64,000 nt of DNA from UBA6120 sp964639215 (GTDB taxonomy: Bacteria; Bacillota_I; Bacilli_A; RFN20; CAG-826): contig CAZXCV010000006.1 in the NCBI GenBank assembly GCA_964639215.1, positions 9,977 through 73,976 on the forward strand, given 5' to 3'. The translations under genes were made by a program, and so were the position numbers. Of the stretch, positions 27,580-36,882 are shown one piece after another; within the stretch, counting starts at the first letter, position 1; each line of letters opens with the position of its first letter. A model generated the notes under the pieces. The model made no database searches and was not told where the DNA came from. It was given only the letters and a program-made list of their open reading frames with translations.

Positions 27580-29088
27580 TCACTCAGTGGCTACCACAGG
27601 CTCAGGTTTACGTTTAAACTCCCGTGATGTCTGTTTGGTAATATCTTTCTGCCAATCGGCGCGATGATAGACAATAAACGCAATGATTGCCCGAATAATC
27701 TCGATAAATCGATCGATGATAAAAACAAAAATCATCAGGTTAATCTGGAGGCCAAACGCTTTAAACATTGACTGTAGAAATTGGCTATTCGTCATAATGT
27801 TTGGAAACACGAACACGAATAAGGTAATAATCGGAGCTTTAATCAATAAGTAAGGAATGTTTGTAATAAAGATCGGAGATTTCGTATATCCACCAGCACG
27901 AGTAATAAAAATAACGTTAATTGAATAAAATAAGAATGGTAAGGCCAGCGCTTGTAAGATCATCGTCACCGCTAATAACTGATTGGCCGCAGCGTCAAAT
28001 GAAAACATTACTTGAATAAGCGGAATAAGACTGACCATGATGATTACCGTCACAAAACTCATCATCAAAATGTAACCAATCTGCCACCTGGCATTTCGTT
28101 TTGCCTCTTCAATTTTGCCGGCGCCAAGTCGCGATCCAACCATAATTGCGGCAGCTGTGCCCATGCCGCCAATAAAAGCAAAAATGAGATCAACAACACG
28201 CGTTGACAAATTGATCGCCGCAATGTTTGAGGCATTGCCAAGCTCGACACGCGAATAAACAAAAAACATATAAACTGCCAACCCTTCGGTCAATGCCTGA
28301 GCGAGTACCATTGGCCAGCCTTTTCTAAGAATATTTGTTGAAAATGAGCGTGGGATTGTAAATAGCTCCGTAAAACTGCCATAAAATTCAGGTTTGTATC
28401 TGAAATAGAAAATCAAGAGGACGGCTAGTTCAACGCTTCGAGATATCAGTGTGGCGACGGCCGCACCAATAACACCCATACCGAGTGGGTAGATAAAAAT
28501 ATAATTTAAAATCAAGTTACATAGCGCCGCAAAGCCACTTGAAATGAGCGGAATCGTCGTCTTTTTAATGGCGCGGAGACAGAATGAGATAGCAACGCTC
28601 AGCGAGTAAGGAATAAATGTCCAGGCAACGATTGCTAAATATTTAGTACCAAGATCAAGCATTTCTTGACCCGAACCAACACCGGTCGAGAAGAAATAAA
28701 TTATTTCTTGGCGAAAAAAGAAACCTAGAATAAGTGAACCAAGTCCAAAACCAATTGTTAACTTAAGACATAGTCCAAACACTTTTTTCATGGCTTCTTT
28801 ATTATTAGCACCAAAATATTGAGCAATAAAAATCGTGCAAGAAATTGCTAGTAAGATCATCACGTTTTCAAATGTCGTCATATACCGCCCGGCAATCATG
28901 ACTGCCGCTGCCGATATTTCACTACCGCCACTACCAAACATTTCATTGCCCCAGCGTCCAATCATTGCCGAATCCATCAGGTTGACACTCGCTGAAATCA
29001 ATTGTTGCAGGGCAATCGGAAAAGCAACGAAAAACATCTCTTTGTAAAATTCTTTGTTACCAATATAACGTTTGAAAAAAGCTTTCAT
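27580..29088 (-). CDS. MATE family efflux transporter
   Basis: A 502-residue protein with twelve predicted membrane helices, starting FPIALQQLISASVNLMDSAMIGRWG, the classic MATE N-terminal motif, with a second copy-like half near SNIAAINLSTRVVDLIFAF. MATE proteins export cationic drugs or metabolites with Na+ or H+. It is the first gene of a run with gtrA-like and NatAB-like genes (3-30 bp gaps), so these may be co-transcribed. The C-terminus is extended by about 30 charged residues. Confidence 0.88.
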   Translation of the reverse strand: MKAFFKRYIGNKEFYKEMFFVAFPIALQQLISASVNLMDSAMIGRWGNEMFGSGGSEISAAAVMIAGRYMTTFENVMILLAISCTIFIAQYFGANNKEAMKKVFGLCLKLTIGFGLGSLILGFFFRQEIIYFFSTGVGSGQEMLDLGTKYLAIVAWTFIPYSLSVAISFCLRAIKKTTIPLISSGFAALCNLILNYIFIYPLGMGVIGAAVATLISRSVELAVLLIFYFRYKPEFYGSFTELFTIPRSFSTNILRKGWPMVLAQALTEGLAVYMFFVYSRVELGNASNIAAINLSTRVVDLIFAFIGGMGTAAAIMVGSRLGAGKIEEAKRNARWQIGYILMMSFVTVIIMVSLIPLIQVMFSFDAAANQLLAVTMILQALALPFLFYSINVIFITRAGGYTKSPIFITNIPYLLIKAPIITLFVFVFPNIMTNSQFLQSMFKAFGLQINLMIFVFIIDRFIEIIRAIIAFIVYHRADWQKDITKQTSREFKRKPEPVVATE

Positions 29089-29161
29089 GATAGTTCCGAA
29101 TTATTGTATGTTAAAATCATTGTTTTTTAAATACTCGGACCATTAAATCGCTTTATTAAAT

Positions 29162-29189
29162 AAAAAAAGCGCTCGTGTTGAGCGCTTTT
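29162..29189 (-). terminator. Rho-independent terminator of hsp20
   Basis: A 10-bp stem (AAAAGCGCTC at 29165-29174 with GAGCGCTTTT at 29180-29189) with a GTGTT loop lies 13 bp after the hsp20 stop. The A-run at 29162-29168 becomes a T-run on the minus-strand RNA. Confidence 0.85.
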
Positions 29190-29201
29190 GCTTCCCAGTG
29201 G

Positions 29202-29633
29202 CTATTCAATCGCAATTTTGTGCTTTGTTTCTTCCTTTTCAGGTACTGTCTTTGGGACTGATAAGGTTAGGACCCCGTCTTCTAATTTTGCTTTAATATC
29301 CGGTTGTTTTATATCCTCGCCGACATAGAATGAGCGACAAGCTGAGCGGTAGTAGCGTTCGCGACGCACGTAATTAACGGTTTGATCATCGTGCTCATCT
29401 TTTTGCTCAGCTGTAATCGTTAAATATCCATTTTCAAGAGCGATATCGACATTTTCTTTAGGAATACCCGGAACATTAATGACTAATTCAAATGTCTTTT
29501 CAGTTTCTTTGATGTCCGTTTGTAATCCTTGTGTCATCCAATTACCACTGCGACGATTACGAAATGGATCGAGCGGGAAGAGATCTTCAAAGATCGAGCC
29601 AGGGGTTAAAAGATTGAATTTTTTGTCTAACAT
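29202..29633 (-). CDS. Small heat-shock protein Hsp20
   Basis: A 143-residue protein with an alpha-crystallin domain: LQTDIKETEKTFELVINVPG, ENVDIALENGYLTITAEQK, the RRERYYRSACRSFYV segment and the conserved A-x-L-x-x-G-V-L motif (AKLEDGVLTLSVPK). It prevents aggregation of unfolding proteins without ATP. A strong ribosome site (AAGGAGGAA) precedes the ATG. A CIRCE operator overlaps its promoter, so HrcA control is expected, together with htpG. Confidence 0.93.
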   Translation of the reverse strand: MLDKKFNLLTPGSIFEDLFPLDPFRNRRSGNWMTQGLQTDIKETEKTFELVINVPGIPKENVDIALENGYLTITAEQKDEHDDQTVNYVRRERYYRSACRSFYVGEDIKQPDIKAKLEDGVLTLSVPKTVPEKEETKHKIAIE

Positions 29634-29684
29634 ATATTTGTTCCTCCTTAGTTATTCTACGGCGCTTTCTTTAAGCGCAACATT

Positions 29685-29726
29685 ATTGTAGCACACATTT
29701 TGGCACTGTCAAGTAATGAGTGCTAA
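29685..29726 (-). promoter_or_regulatory. CIRCE operator with embedded hsp20 promoter
   Basis: The CIRCE repeat spans 29700-29726: arms TTGGCACTG and GAGTGCTAA around spacer TCAAGTAAT, the same spacer as at htpG. On the minus strand TTGACA (29712-29707) lies across spacer and arm, and TACAAT (29690-29685) follows after 16 bases. Geometry is identical to the htpG promoter. Confidence 0.92.
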
Positions 29727-29854
29727 TTTTAGAACTATTGCGTTCATGTCGTTGTTTTTCCTTGTAAAAATTTTTTTAAAGTTCGATTTCCAATAAATTA
29801 GCACGGCATTTTGTTTATTCGGTAGAGCCATAAACGCTCGAAAGGAGAAATATC

Positions 29855-30754
29855 ATGAAACACAAACTATTAGGGAAAATCATCGTCGCGATGTCTGCGA
29901 CTTTATTGTTGGCTTCTTGCACATTTTCAAGTGCGGTACCGATTGAGGAAGATCTCGCATACATCACCGTTGAGATTAATCCTGGTTTTGGAATAATGGT
30001 CAACGAACAATATCATGTCACTTATGCCCACGCCTTGAACGCTGATGGTGAAATGATAATGCTTCAAAAGCAATTAGAGGGTAAAACACTTGAAGATGCG
30101 ATTGAAGAAATTGTCAATGAAACAATTGCTTTGGAATTTGTCACGACCACAAGTGAAAATGTGACCGTTGACATCGATGTCATCAGCAATCAGACAACAC
30201 TGCAAAATCAAGTACGAAGTCAAGTCATAGAAAGAATAGGTAATGAATTTTCAGGCAACATGATTCAAGTTCAAACACGTACACGAACCTACACAGAAAA
30301 CGAACTTGAAGCAGCCGAAGCCAAAGGAACGACACCCTTAAAATTAAAATTAGTTCAACAAGCAATGTTAGGAAATAATGATTTATTGGAAGAAGAAGCG
30401 CTAGCATTATCTGAAAAAGCTTTATTAAATAAAGCAAGAAATGGTGCGATCAACATGAAGAAAATCGCCTCATCATTAGGAGCCGAATTTATTGAAGCTC
30501 GCCAAGCAATTCAAGACGAGTATCTTCCACAAATTCATGAATTACAAACAGCGATTGCTGCCGCCATTACTAATAGTGAAGATCCGCAGGATTTACAGAC
30601 CGAACTCATTGCCTTGCGTCAAGAGATGGTAGCTGAAATTCAAACACTAGTCACCGAATATCGCCAGCAATCCGTCCAAGCCCGTGAGAATTGGCAAATC
30701 GAAGCTAACAATCGTAAAGGTGGGTCGCAATCTAGCCAAGGTAGCAATCGTTAA
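29855..30754 (+). CDS. Lipoprotein with RsgI-like extracytoplasmic domain
   Basis: A 299-residue protein starting with a signal peptide and lipobox (LLLASC, Cys about 22). Residues about 35-110 (AYITVEINPGFGIMVNEQYH, ALNADGEM, EGKTLEDAIEEIV) resemble the domain that follows the membrane helix in RsgI anti-sigma factors, with its S-x-D-I-N-P-S-x-E-x-x-x-N pattern. The rest is helical and Glu/Gln-rich, ending in a Ser/Gln/Asn tail. The cytoplasmic RsgI N-domain and a SigI gene are absent from the window. It would sit outside the membrane; a role in sensing or envelope stress is only inferred. The ribosome site is GAAAGGAG. Confidence 0.65.
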   Translation: MKHKLLGKIIVAMSATLLLASCTFSSAVPIEEDLAYITVEINPGFGIMVNEQYHVTYAHALNADGEMIMLQKQLEGKTLEDAIEEIVNETIALEFVTTTSENVTVDIDVISNQTTLQNQVRSQVIERIGNEFSGNMIQVQTRTRTYTENELEAAEAKGTTPLKLKLVQQAMLGNNDLLEEEALALSEKALLNKARNGAINMKKIASSLGAEFIEARQAIQDEYLPQIHELQTAIAAAITNSEDPQDLQTELIALRQEMVAEIQTLVTEYRQQSVQARENWQIEANNRKGGSQSSQGSNR

Positions 30755-30778
30755 TAATTATTTGTTTGATAAAGTTAA

Positions 30779-30800
30779 GCCTCTCATCTGAGAGGTTTTT
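30779..30800 (+). terminator. Rho-independent terminator
   Basis: A stem CCTCTC (30780-30785) with GAGAGG (30790-30795), an ATCT loop and five or more T follow the lipoprotein gene. Confidence 0.75.
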
Positions 30801-30884
30801 CTTATGATTGTCATACCCTTGTTCAGTGTATCTTTTGCTTGATTCACAATGTTCGGGTAAAATAACTTTAATTGGGGCATGTAT

Positions 30885-31877
30885 ATGAAAACAATTATCA
30901 ACAATTTGTTAAATCCACGTTACAACCTGGCACTTGAAGAGTACGTTTTAAAATATCTCGATACGAACGAAGACTTCGTGTTACTTTGGCAAAATGCAAA
31001 TAGCGTCATCATCGGCCGTAATCAAAACACGATTGAGGAAGTGAACGCCACCTATGTTCAAAGTCATCAAGTCAATGTCGTTCGGCGCATTACTGGTGGT
31101 GGCGCCGTATATCACGATTTAGGTAATTTGAACTTTTCATTTATCACAACCTCAGAACGTAACAGCGTCAATAACTATCGCAAATTTATTGATCCCGTTG
31201 TTGCCGCGTTAAATTCTTTTGGTGTACCGGCAATGTTTTCAGGTCGCAATGACATCGTTGTCGATGGTATGAAAATATCAGGCAATGCCCAAGCCTATCA
31301 TAAAAAACGAATGCTTCATCATGGTACGATTTTATTTGATGCGGACTTATCAATGATTTTCAATGTCCTCGATGTCAAGCCTGATAAGATCGCCTCGAAA
31401 GGGATAAAGAGTAATCGCGCTCGCGTCACCAATATCAAACCCTATCTCAAAGAATCAATCACAATAGAGCAATTTAAAAATCGCTTGCTTAGTTACTTAT
31501 TGGGAAGTGAGGACATTTCTCGCCACATATATATGCTGACGGCAACCGACCAACAAAAGATTAACGAATTAATGGATGCTCGTTATAACACTTGGGAATG
31601 GAACTATGGTGAGTCACCAGCATTTACGATTGAACGTCATGGTCGTTATGAAGGTGGTGGTATTTCTGTTAAGTTAAATGTCATCGATGGTCATATTGAC
31701 GCCATTAAAATATATGGTGATTTTTTGGGTGTTGAAGACATCACAAAACTCGAACAATACCTCATCGGCAAGCGTTTTGAAAAACTTGAATTAGCCAATG
31801 TTTTATCGAACATCAACCTCGATGATTATTTGTTAAAGATTTCTAAAGATGACTTGCTTAATTGTCTCTTTAAGTAA
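30885..31877 (+). CDS. lplA: Lipoate-protein ligase A
   Basis: A protein of 330 residues with the ligase motifs RRITGGGAVYHDLGNLNFSF, SGRNDIVVDGMKISGNAQ and HHGTILFDADL, followed by the C-terminal accessory domain (NYGESPAFTIERHGRYEGGG). It attaches scavenged lipoate through lipoyl-AMP to E2 subunits. Its obvious partner is the pyruvate dehydrogenase E2 encoded 1.4 kb away. A likely promoter is TTGCTT (30835-30840), 17 bases and TAAAAT (30858-30863). ATG 30885 has better spacing from GGGG than ATG 30879. No LipA or LipB is seen, so lipoate salvage is suggested. Confidence 0.92.
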   Translation: MKTIINNLLNPRYNLALEEYVLKYLDTNEDFVLLWQNANSVIIGRNQNTIEEVNATYVQSHQVNVVRRITGGGAVYHDLGNLNFSFITTSERNSVNNYRKFIDPVVAALNSFGVPAMFSGRNDIVVDGMKISGNAQAYHKKRMLHHGTILFDADLSMIFNVLDVKPDKIASKGIKSNRARVTNIKPYLKESITIEQFKNRLLSYLLGSEDISRHIYMLTATDQQKINELMDARYNTWEWNYGESPAFTIERHGRYEGGGISVKLNVIDGHIDAIKIYGDFLGVEDITKLEQYLIGKRFEKLELANVLSNINLDDYLLKISKDDLLNCLFK

Positions 31878-31906
31878 AAAAACCGGCAAATCCGGTTTCT
31901 TTTTTT
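31876..31906. terminator. Bidirectional terminator between lplA and pdhD
   Basis: Stem AAACCGG (31880-31886) with CCGGTTT (31892-31898), loop CAAAT, with A-run on the left and T-run on the right. It serves both convergent genes. Confidence 0.8.
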
Positions 31907-33278
31907 AAATATGAATTGGTTTATTTACGATTCCGTGCGTGACTTCGTGGATCATTTCCGATAATGATGGGTGTGGATGAATCGTCGCCACAATTTCTTC
32001 GGCGGTCGCTTCCATCACCATCGCTAGTGATGCCTCAGTAATCATTTCCGTCGCTGAAGCTGCAAAAATGTGCACGCCAAGTATCTCACCATATTTGCGA
32101 TCGACGATGATTTTTACAAGACCGTCTTTTTCATTTTCCGCCAGCGCTTTGCCATTAGCGACCAAGGGAAAGGTCGAAACTTTATAGTCCAGTTCTTGGG
32201 CCTTGGCATCTTGTTCTGTCATTCCTACCTGGGCGATTTCTGGGAAGGTATATATACCTGCGGGAATAATTTTAAAATCGAGCGGATGTTCAATCCCGTG
32301 AATATGTTCAACCGCGACAATTCCTTCACGCGAAGCAACATGAGCGAGCATGTGAAATCCAAGGACATCACCAATCGCATAAACATCAGCAACCGATGTC
32401 CGCATCAAGTTATCAACCTTAATCCCAGTTTTCGACATTGCTAAATTGAGCTTTTCATAACCCTTAGTGTTTGGGCGCATGCCTGTCGCTAGTAAGATTA
32501 GATCAGCTTCAAGTCTTGTTTCGACACCGCCTTTATTGCAGACAATGCCAGTATCCGTAATTTCCACAATATTGGCGCCGGTGATTAAGGCAACACCATC
32601 TTGAACAATTTTTTTGAGGAAGAGATTTCGGATTTCATCGTCGACCGTCACTAATGGTGTTGCCTCTCGTTCTAAGACTTTAACGTGGACACCTAACGTA
32701 TTGAAGATTGTCGCAAACTCCATACCGATAACGCCACCACCAATAACAATTAGCGATTTTGGTAATGTTGTTTTGGTAAGAATCTCTTTGCTTGTAACAA
32801 CAAACCCTTTTTCATAGGCATCTTTTAAACCTTTGATTGGGGGAAAGGCCGGGCTCGCCCCTGTCGCAATAATGAGTTTATTCGTTTCAAGCTGTTCATT
32901 ATTAACGAGTACATGATGGGCATCAATTGCTTCAGCATAACCTTCATAAACAGTCACACCATTTTTCTTTAATAAACCACGAACGCCACCAGTAAGTTTT
33001 TTGACAATTCCATCTTTTCTTTGCACCATCTTCGGGTAATCGATGTTAACTTGGTCAAAATCAAGATTAATTCCATAATCATCACTATGTTTTAAGGTGT
33101 CATAAACCTTCGCGCTTTTAAGCATCGCTTTGGTCGGGATGCAACCCCAATTAAGGCAAACCCCACCAACAGCTTCTCTTTCAATTAGGGCGACCGACAT
33201 TCCTAACTGTGCCGCTTTAATTGCCGCCACATAACCGCCGGGTCCACCCCCAATAATTGTTACATCATATTTTTTCAT
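31905..33278 (-). CDS. pdhD: Dihydrolipoamide dehydrogenase (PDH E3)
   Basis: A 457-residue flavoprotein with the FAD fold GGGPGGYVAAIKAAQLG, the redox disulfide GGVCLNWGCIPTKA, the NAD fold IGGGVIGMEFATIF and the C-terminal His-Glu dyad region (TIHPHPSLSEMIHE). It reoxidises dihydrolipoyl groups on E2 and makes NADH. It lacks the N-terminal lipoyl domain that some Firmicute and mycoplasma E3 proteins carry. It is the last gene of the pdhABCD operon, 7 bp after pdhC. Confidence 0.95.
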   Translation of the reverse strand: MKKYDVTIIGGGPGGYVAAIKAAQLGMSVALIEREAVGGVCLNWGCIPTKAMLKSAKVYDTLKHSDDYGINLDFDQVNIDYPKMVQRKDGIVKKLTGGVRGLLKKNGVTVYEGYAEAIDAHHVLVNNEQLETNKLIIATGASPAFPPIKGLKDAYEKGFVVTSKEILTKTTLPKSLIVIGGGVIGMEFATIFNTLGVHVKVLEREATPLVTVDDEIRNLFLKKIVQDGVALITGANIVEITDTGIVCNKGGVETRLEADLILLATGMRPNTKGYEKLNLAMSKTGIKVDNLMRTSVADVYAIGDVLGFHMLAHVASREGIVAVEHIHGIEHPLDFKIIPAGIYTFPEIAQVGMTEQDAKAQELDYKVSTFPLVANGKALAENEKDGLVKIIVDRKYGEILGVHIFAASATEMITEASLAMVMEATAEEIVATIHPHPSLSEMIHEVTHGIVNKPIHI

Positions 33279-33285
33279 CGCTAAC

Positions 33286-34599
33286 CTACTTCATCTGGAG
33301 CATCATGCTCGCTGGATCTTTTAAGTATTGTCGTAAGCGTAATAAGAAACGTCCGCCATCCGCTCCATCGATAATGCGATGGTCAATCGTTAAAGATAAC
33401 GGTAAGACTTCACTAATAGCAATCACACCTTGTTCGTTAACAATTGGCTTTTTATAAATCGAACCAACACCTAAGATGGCAACCTCGGGATGTTTAATGA
33501 CTGGTGTTCCAAATTTTGTTCCAAAGGCGCCATAATTAGTAATCGTAAATGTGCCTTCTTGTAAATCGACTAATTTTATTTTCCGTTCGCGTGCTTCATC
33601 TGCTAACCGTTCAATTGCTTTTGCCAAATCAATGATTGATTTACCATCAGCATCTTTAATGTTTGGCACAATTAAACCATCAGAGGTATCAACAGCAAAA
33701 CCTAAATTAACACGGTTTTTGAAAATGATTTCTTCAGTTTCGTGGTCATAACTGCTGTTAAAAATTGGGTATTCTCGTAATGCTAAAGTGATGGCTTTAG
33801 AAATATACGCCAAATATGTAAGCTTAACCCCCTGTGCTTTCATATGTTCTTTTTGTGACTCTCGTAATGAAACAAGGGCACTCACGTCGAACTCATCCAT
33901 TAAAGTCGTCATCGGGATAATGCTATTAGCAACGCTCATGGCATTAACTATTGTTTTTCGTAGTTTCGAAATCTTGACACGAGTGACTTCTTGATCATTG
34001 AATGTTGGCATTTTCACAGAAATAGAACTTGTCGATCCGACCGTCGTTTTTGTTTCTAATGCCTTTCGAATATCTTCCTTCATAATTCGGCCAGCTTCAC
34101 CACTGCCGATAATCGTCGTGATGTCTACCCCTAAATCGGCCGCCATCTTGCGGGCAACTGGTGTAGCGAGTACTTTACTGCTTATTATCTTATCTTCGCT
34201 TGTGGACGGCATCTCATTTGAAGCGGCAATCACTTCATCAGAAACTTCAATCATGCCAACGACACCGGCAGGATTATCTTCTTTCCCTTCGCTTAGAGCC
34301 ATCGCAATGGGCTTTGGAGTTGATTTTTGAGTTTCCACATGATCAATTTGTGACGGACTGGTTCCATTTTCATCAATCCACACCAATGTATCTCCAACGT
34401 GAATCGTTTCGCCGACTTTGGCGCCAAGTTTATGGATCACGCCACTGACTGGCGATGGGAGATCAGCATTTACTTTATCGGTTTCGACAACGACTAGAGG
34501 TTTTCCATCTTTAACAGACTCTCCAACCTTCACGAGCCATTTTAAAATTTGGCCTTCATGAATGCCTTCGCCAATGTCGGCAAATTTAAATTCATACAT
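33286..34599 (-). CDS. pdhC: Dihydrolipoyl acetyltransferase (PDH E2)
   Basis: A protein of 437 residues with one N-terminal lipoyl domain (lipoyl Lys in VVVETDKVNADL, about residue 42), a peripheral-subunit-binding domain (ATPVARKMAADLGVDITTII) and a catalytic domain ending in the active-site HRIIDGADG. Single lipoyl domains are usual in Gram-positive PDH. I moved the start to ATG 34599 because GGAGG has seven-base spacing there but only one base to ATG 34605. Between lipoyl and binding domains is a Pro/Ser linker of about 60 residues. Confidence 0.94.
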   Translation of the reverse strand: MYEFKFADIGEGIHEGQILKWLVKVGESVKDGKPLVVVETDKVNADLPSPVSGVIHKLGAKVGETIHVGDTLVWIDENGTSPSQIDHVETQKSTPKPIAMALSEGKEDNPAGVVGMIEVSDEVIAASNEMPSTSEDKIISSKVLATPVARKMAADLGVDITTIIGSGEAGRIMKEDIRKALETKTTVGSTSSISVKMPTFNDQEVTRVKISKLRKTIVNAMSVANSIIPMTTLMDEFDVSALVSLRESQKEHMKAQGVKLTYLAYISKAITLALREYPIFNSSYDHETEEIIFKNRVNLGFAVDTSDGLIVPNIKDADGKSIIDLAKAIERLADEARERKIKLVDLQEGTFTITNYGAFGTKFGTPVIKHPEVAILGVGSIYKKPIVNEQGVIAISEVLPLSLTIDHRIIDGADGGRFLLRLRQYLKDPASMMLQMK

Positions 34600-34610
34600 A
34601 CTCATTCCTC

Positions 34611-35594
34611 CTAAACCTTATAATTGACTAAGGTTTTTATCTCATGGGCAATCCGTTTCGAATCAATCATGAAATGGTGTTCACCTCGTGGTAATGGGAC
34701 GGCGATATCAAAACCAGTCAGTCGTGTGGGTGGGGCTTCCAAATTAAGAAATGCCTGTTCAATCACTCGTGTAATAATTTCAGTCGCAAATCCAAGCGTT
34801 CTGACGGCTTCGTGCACTACAAGGATGCGTCCTGTCTTTTTGACTGAATTAATAATTGTTTCGGTATCCATCGGTACGATTGTCCGTAAATCAATTAACT
34901 CAACTGATACCTGATCTTTTTCAAGGCTTTTAATCGCGGTTTGTACTTCACGAACCATCGATCCCCAAGCGACAACCGTGATATCTTTTCCTTCTTCAAC
35001 CACACGCGCTTTACCGATGGGAACGATATATTCTGTTTCTGGCACTTCCTGTTTAAACGCCCGATAGATTTTCTTCGGTTCAAAATATACGACTGGATCA
35101 GGATCTTGGATTGCAGCTGCCATGAGACCTTTAGCATCATACGGCGTTGATGGTATCACGATTTTTATTCCTGGAATATGAGCGATAAATGACTCGACGG
35201 CTTCTGAGTGATGCTCGAGTGCACGAATACCACCACCCCATGGCATTCTGAGTACCATCGGAACAGTATATTTACCACGAGAACGATTTCGCATTCTGCC
35301 CATGTGAACCGCGATTTGGTTGAAGCCATTAAACATGAATCCTTCAAATTGCATTTCAGCAATTGGTTTAAGCCCGTTGATTGCCATGCCGATTGCCGAT
35401 CCGATAATTCCGGCTTCGGAGATTGGCGTGTCAAATACTCGGTCAACACCGAATTCTTGTTGCAAGCCTTTGGTGACGCGAAATACACCACCTTCAAAGC
35501 CCGCATCCTCACCGAACACAACAACCGTGTTGTCTTTTCTCATTTGCTCAAAAAGTGCTGCATTAATTGCTTGTAATAATGTCATTTCTGCCAT
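34611..35594 (-). CDS. pdhB: Pyruvate dehydrogenase E1 beta
   Basis: A 327-residue transketolase-like subunit with FGEDAGFEGGVFRVTKGLQ at the N-terminus, DTPISEAGIIGSAIGMA (binding ThDP through the Glu), the MPWGGGIRALEHHSE loop and a C-terminal DIAVPLP block. Together with E1 alpha it forms the alpha2beta2 E1, which decarboxylates pyruvate and acetylates lipoyl E2. A GGAGGAA ribosome site precedes the ATG. It lies 4 bp after pdhA. Confidence 0.95.
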   Translation of the reverse strand: MAEMTLLQAINAALFEQMRKDNTVVVFGEDAGFEGGVFRVTKGLQQEFGVDRVFDTPISEAGIIGSAIGMAINGLKPIAEMQFEGFMFNGFNQIAVHMGRMRNRSRGKYTVPMVLRMPWGGGIRALEHHSEAVESFIAHIPGIKIVIPSTPYDAKGLMAAAIQDPDPVVYFEPKKIYRAFKQEVPETEYIVPIGKARVVEEGKDITVVAWGSMVREVQTAIKSLEKDQVSVELIDLRTIVPMDTETIINSVKKTGRILVVHEAVRTLGFATEIITRVIEQAFLNLEAPPTRLTGFDIAVPLPRGEHHFMIDSKRIAHEIKTLVNYKV

Positions 35595-35598
35595 AGTG

Positions 35599-36732
35599 TT
35601 ATTCCTCCGACAAATTCTTATTAGACTTTGAGGCTTCTTTTAGATTCTGAAAGAAAGTCGTTTTCAAATATTTCATGTATTTTTCCTTTTGACTAATCAA
35701 GTCTTGGGGATTACTGCTAAATGTATAATCGAACACATCGTCAATCGTCGGATTATCAGAGTTTTCAACTTTTTTGAAAGTTTCAGTCACATATTCTTCT
35801 AATTCCGTTTGGAGTTTCACTTCTTGTTCATCAGACCATATTTTTTTGTTAATTAGATATAGACGGAAGCGTTTAAGTGGGTCCTTCTGCCGCCATGAGA
35901 CAACTTCTTCATCGGTGCGATAAATTGATGGGTCATCACTCGTCGTGTGAGGTCCTAAGCGATAGGTATATGCTTCAATGAGTGTCGGGCCTTCACCATT
36001 TCGCGCTCGAGTTGCCGCTTCAAGTGTCACAGCGTACATCGCCAAAACGTCATTACCGTCAACTTGGATGCCCGGAATTCCAAAAGCAATAGCTTTTTGG
36101 GCTAGTGTTACCGCTTTGGTCGCCTTAGCCCGCGGAGTTGAAATGGCATATTGGTTATTTTGAATAATCGTGATCAGCGGTACATCAAAGACCGCGGCAA
36201 AATTCATCGCTTCATAAAATTCACCATGACTTGTGCCACCATCGCCAATATAGCTGACCGCGACTTGATTTTTCTTTAACACCTTACTAGCATAAGCTAA
36301 TCCAGAAGCGTGACCAACTTGGGAACCAATCGGTATGTTTACTGGCAAGACGTTGACATCATCGGCAAATTTTGAACCGATTTCGTTTCCGTACCAATAT
36401 AAATAAAGTTGCTCAAGAGTGACGCCACGATAGAGCATCGCGGCGAATTCTCTAAAAGCCGGTGAGAGCCAATCTTGTGGGGCCAAAGCAGCCATCGCAC
36501 CAACTTGGGCCGCTTCTTGCCCTTGAACTGGTGCATAAGTGAGCATTCGTCCTTGTCGTTGATACTGAAGCGCTTTAATATCAGCAATGCGCGCTAATGA
36601 CATCGTGCGATACATATGTAATAAAGTCTTTTCATCGATGTTTGGCTCATATTTAGGATTAACGACATTTCCTTCACTATCGATAATTTGGAATTGTTGC
36701 TTTTTCATTGGGTCATATTTTGAAATAATCAT
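35599..36732 (-). CDS. pdhA: Pyruvate dehydrogenase E1 alpha
   Basis: A protein of 377 residues with the thiamine-diphosphate motif GDGGTSHGEFYEAMNFAAVF plus QNNQYAIS (G-D-G-x25-30-N-N), the substrate loop YRLGPHTTSDDPSIYR with its conserved Ser and His, and the N-terminal MYRTMSLARIADIKALQYQR. I use ATG 36732, eight bases after AAGGAG; upstream in-frame codons include the ribosome site itself. It opens a four-gene pdh operon, so pyruvate is oxidised to acetyl-CoA and NADH here. No PFOR or PFL was seen in this window. Confidence 0.95.
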   Translation of the reverse strand: MIISKYDPMKKQQFQIIDSEGNVVNPKYEPNIDEKTLLHMYRTMSLARIADIKALQYQRQGRMLTYAPVQGQEAAQVGAMAALAPQDWLSPAFREFAAMLYRGVTLEQLYLYWYGNEIGSKFADDVNVLPVNIPIGSQVGHASGLAYASKVLKKNQVAVSYIGDGGTSHGEFYEAMNFAAVFDVPLITIIQNNQYAISTPRAKATKAVTLAQKAIAFGIPGIQVDGNDVLAMYAVTLEAATRARNGEGPTLIEAYTYRLGPHTTSDDPSIYRTDEEVVSWRQKDPLKRFRLYLINKKIWSDEQEVKLQTELEEYVTETFKKVENSDNPTIDDVFDYTFSSNPQDLISQKEKYMKYLKTTFFQNLKEASKSNKNLSEE

Positions 36733-36835
36733 ACGGGTAACTCCTTTCAATCGTTGGATATAAGCATGATGTATGTTCTGTTAACGATATTATTTTAGGT
36801 GATATTTACCACTTCGTCATCCAATATGCTTAAAA

Positions 36836-36859
36836 TGAAAAACGCCCCATAAGGGCGTT
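36836..36859 (-). terminator. Rho-independent terminator
   Basis: Stem AACGCCC (36841-36847) with GGGCGTT (36853-36859), loop CATAA, and T-rich downstream on the minus strand. It ends the membrane-protein/acyltransferase pair whose last gene stops at 36883. Confidence 0.75.
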
Positions 36860-36882
36860 AGTAAAGCCAATCATCAAATTAA

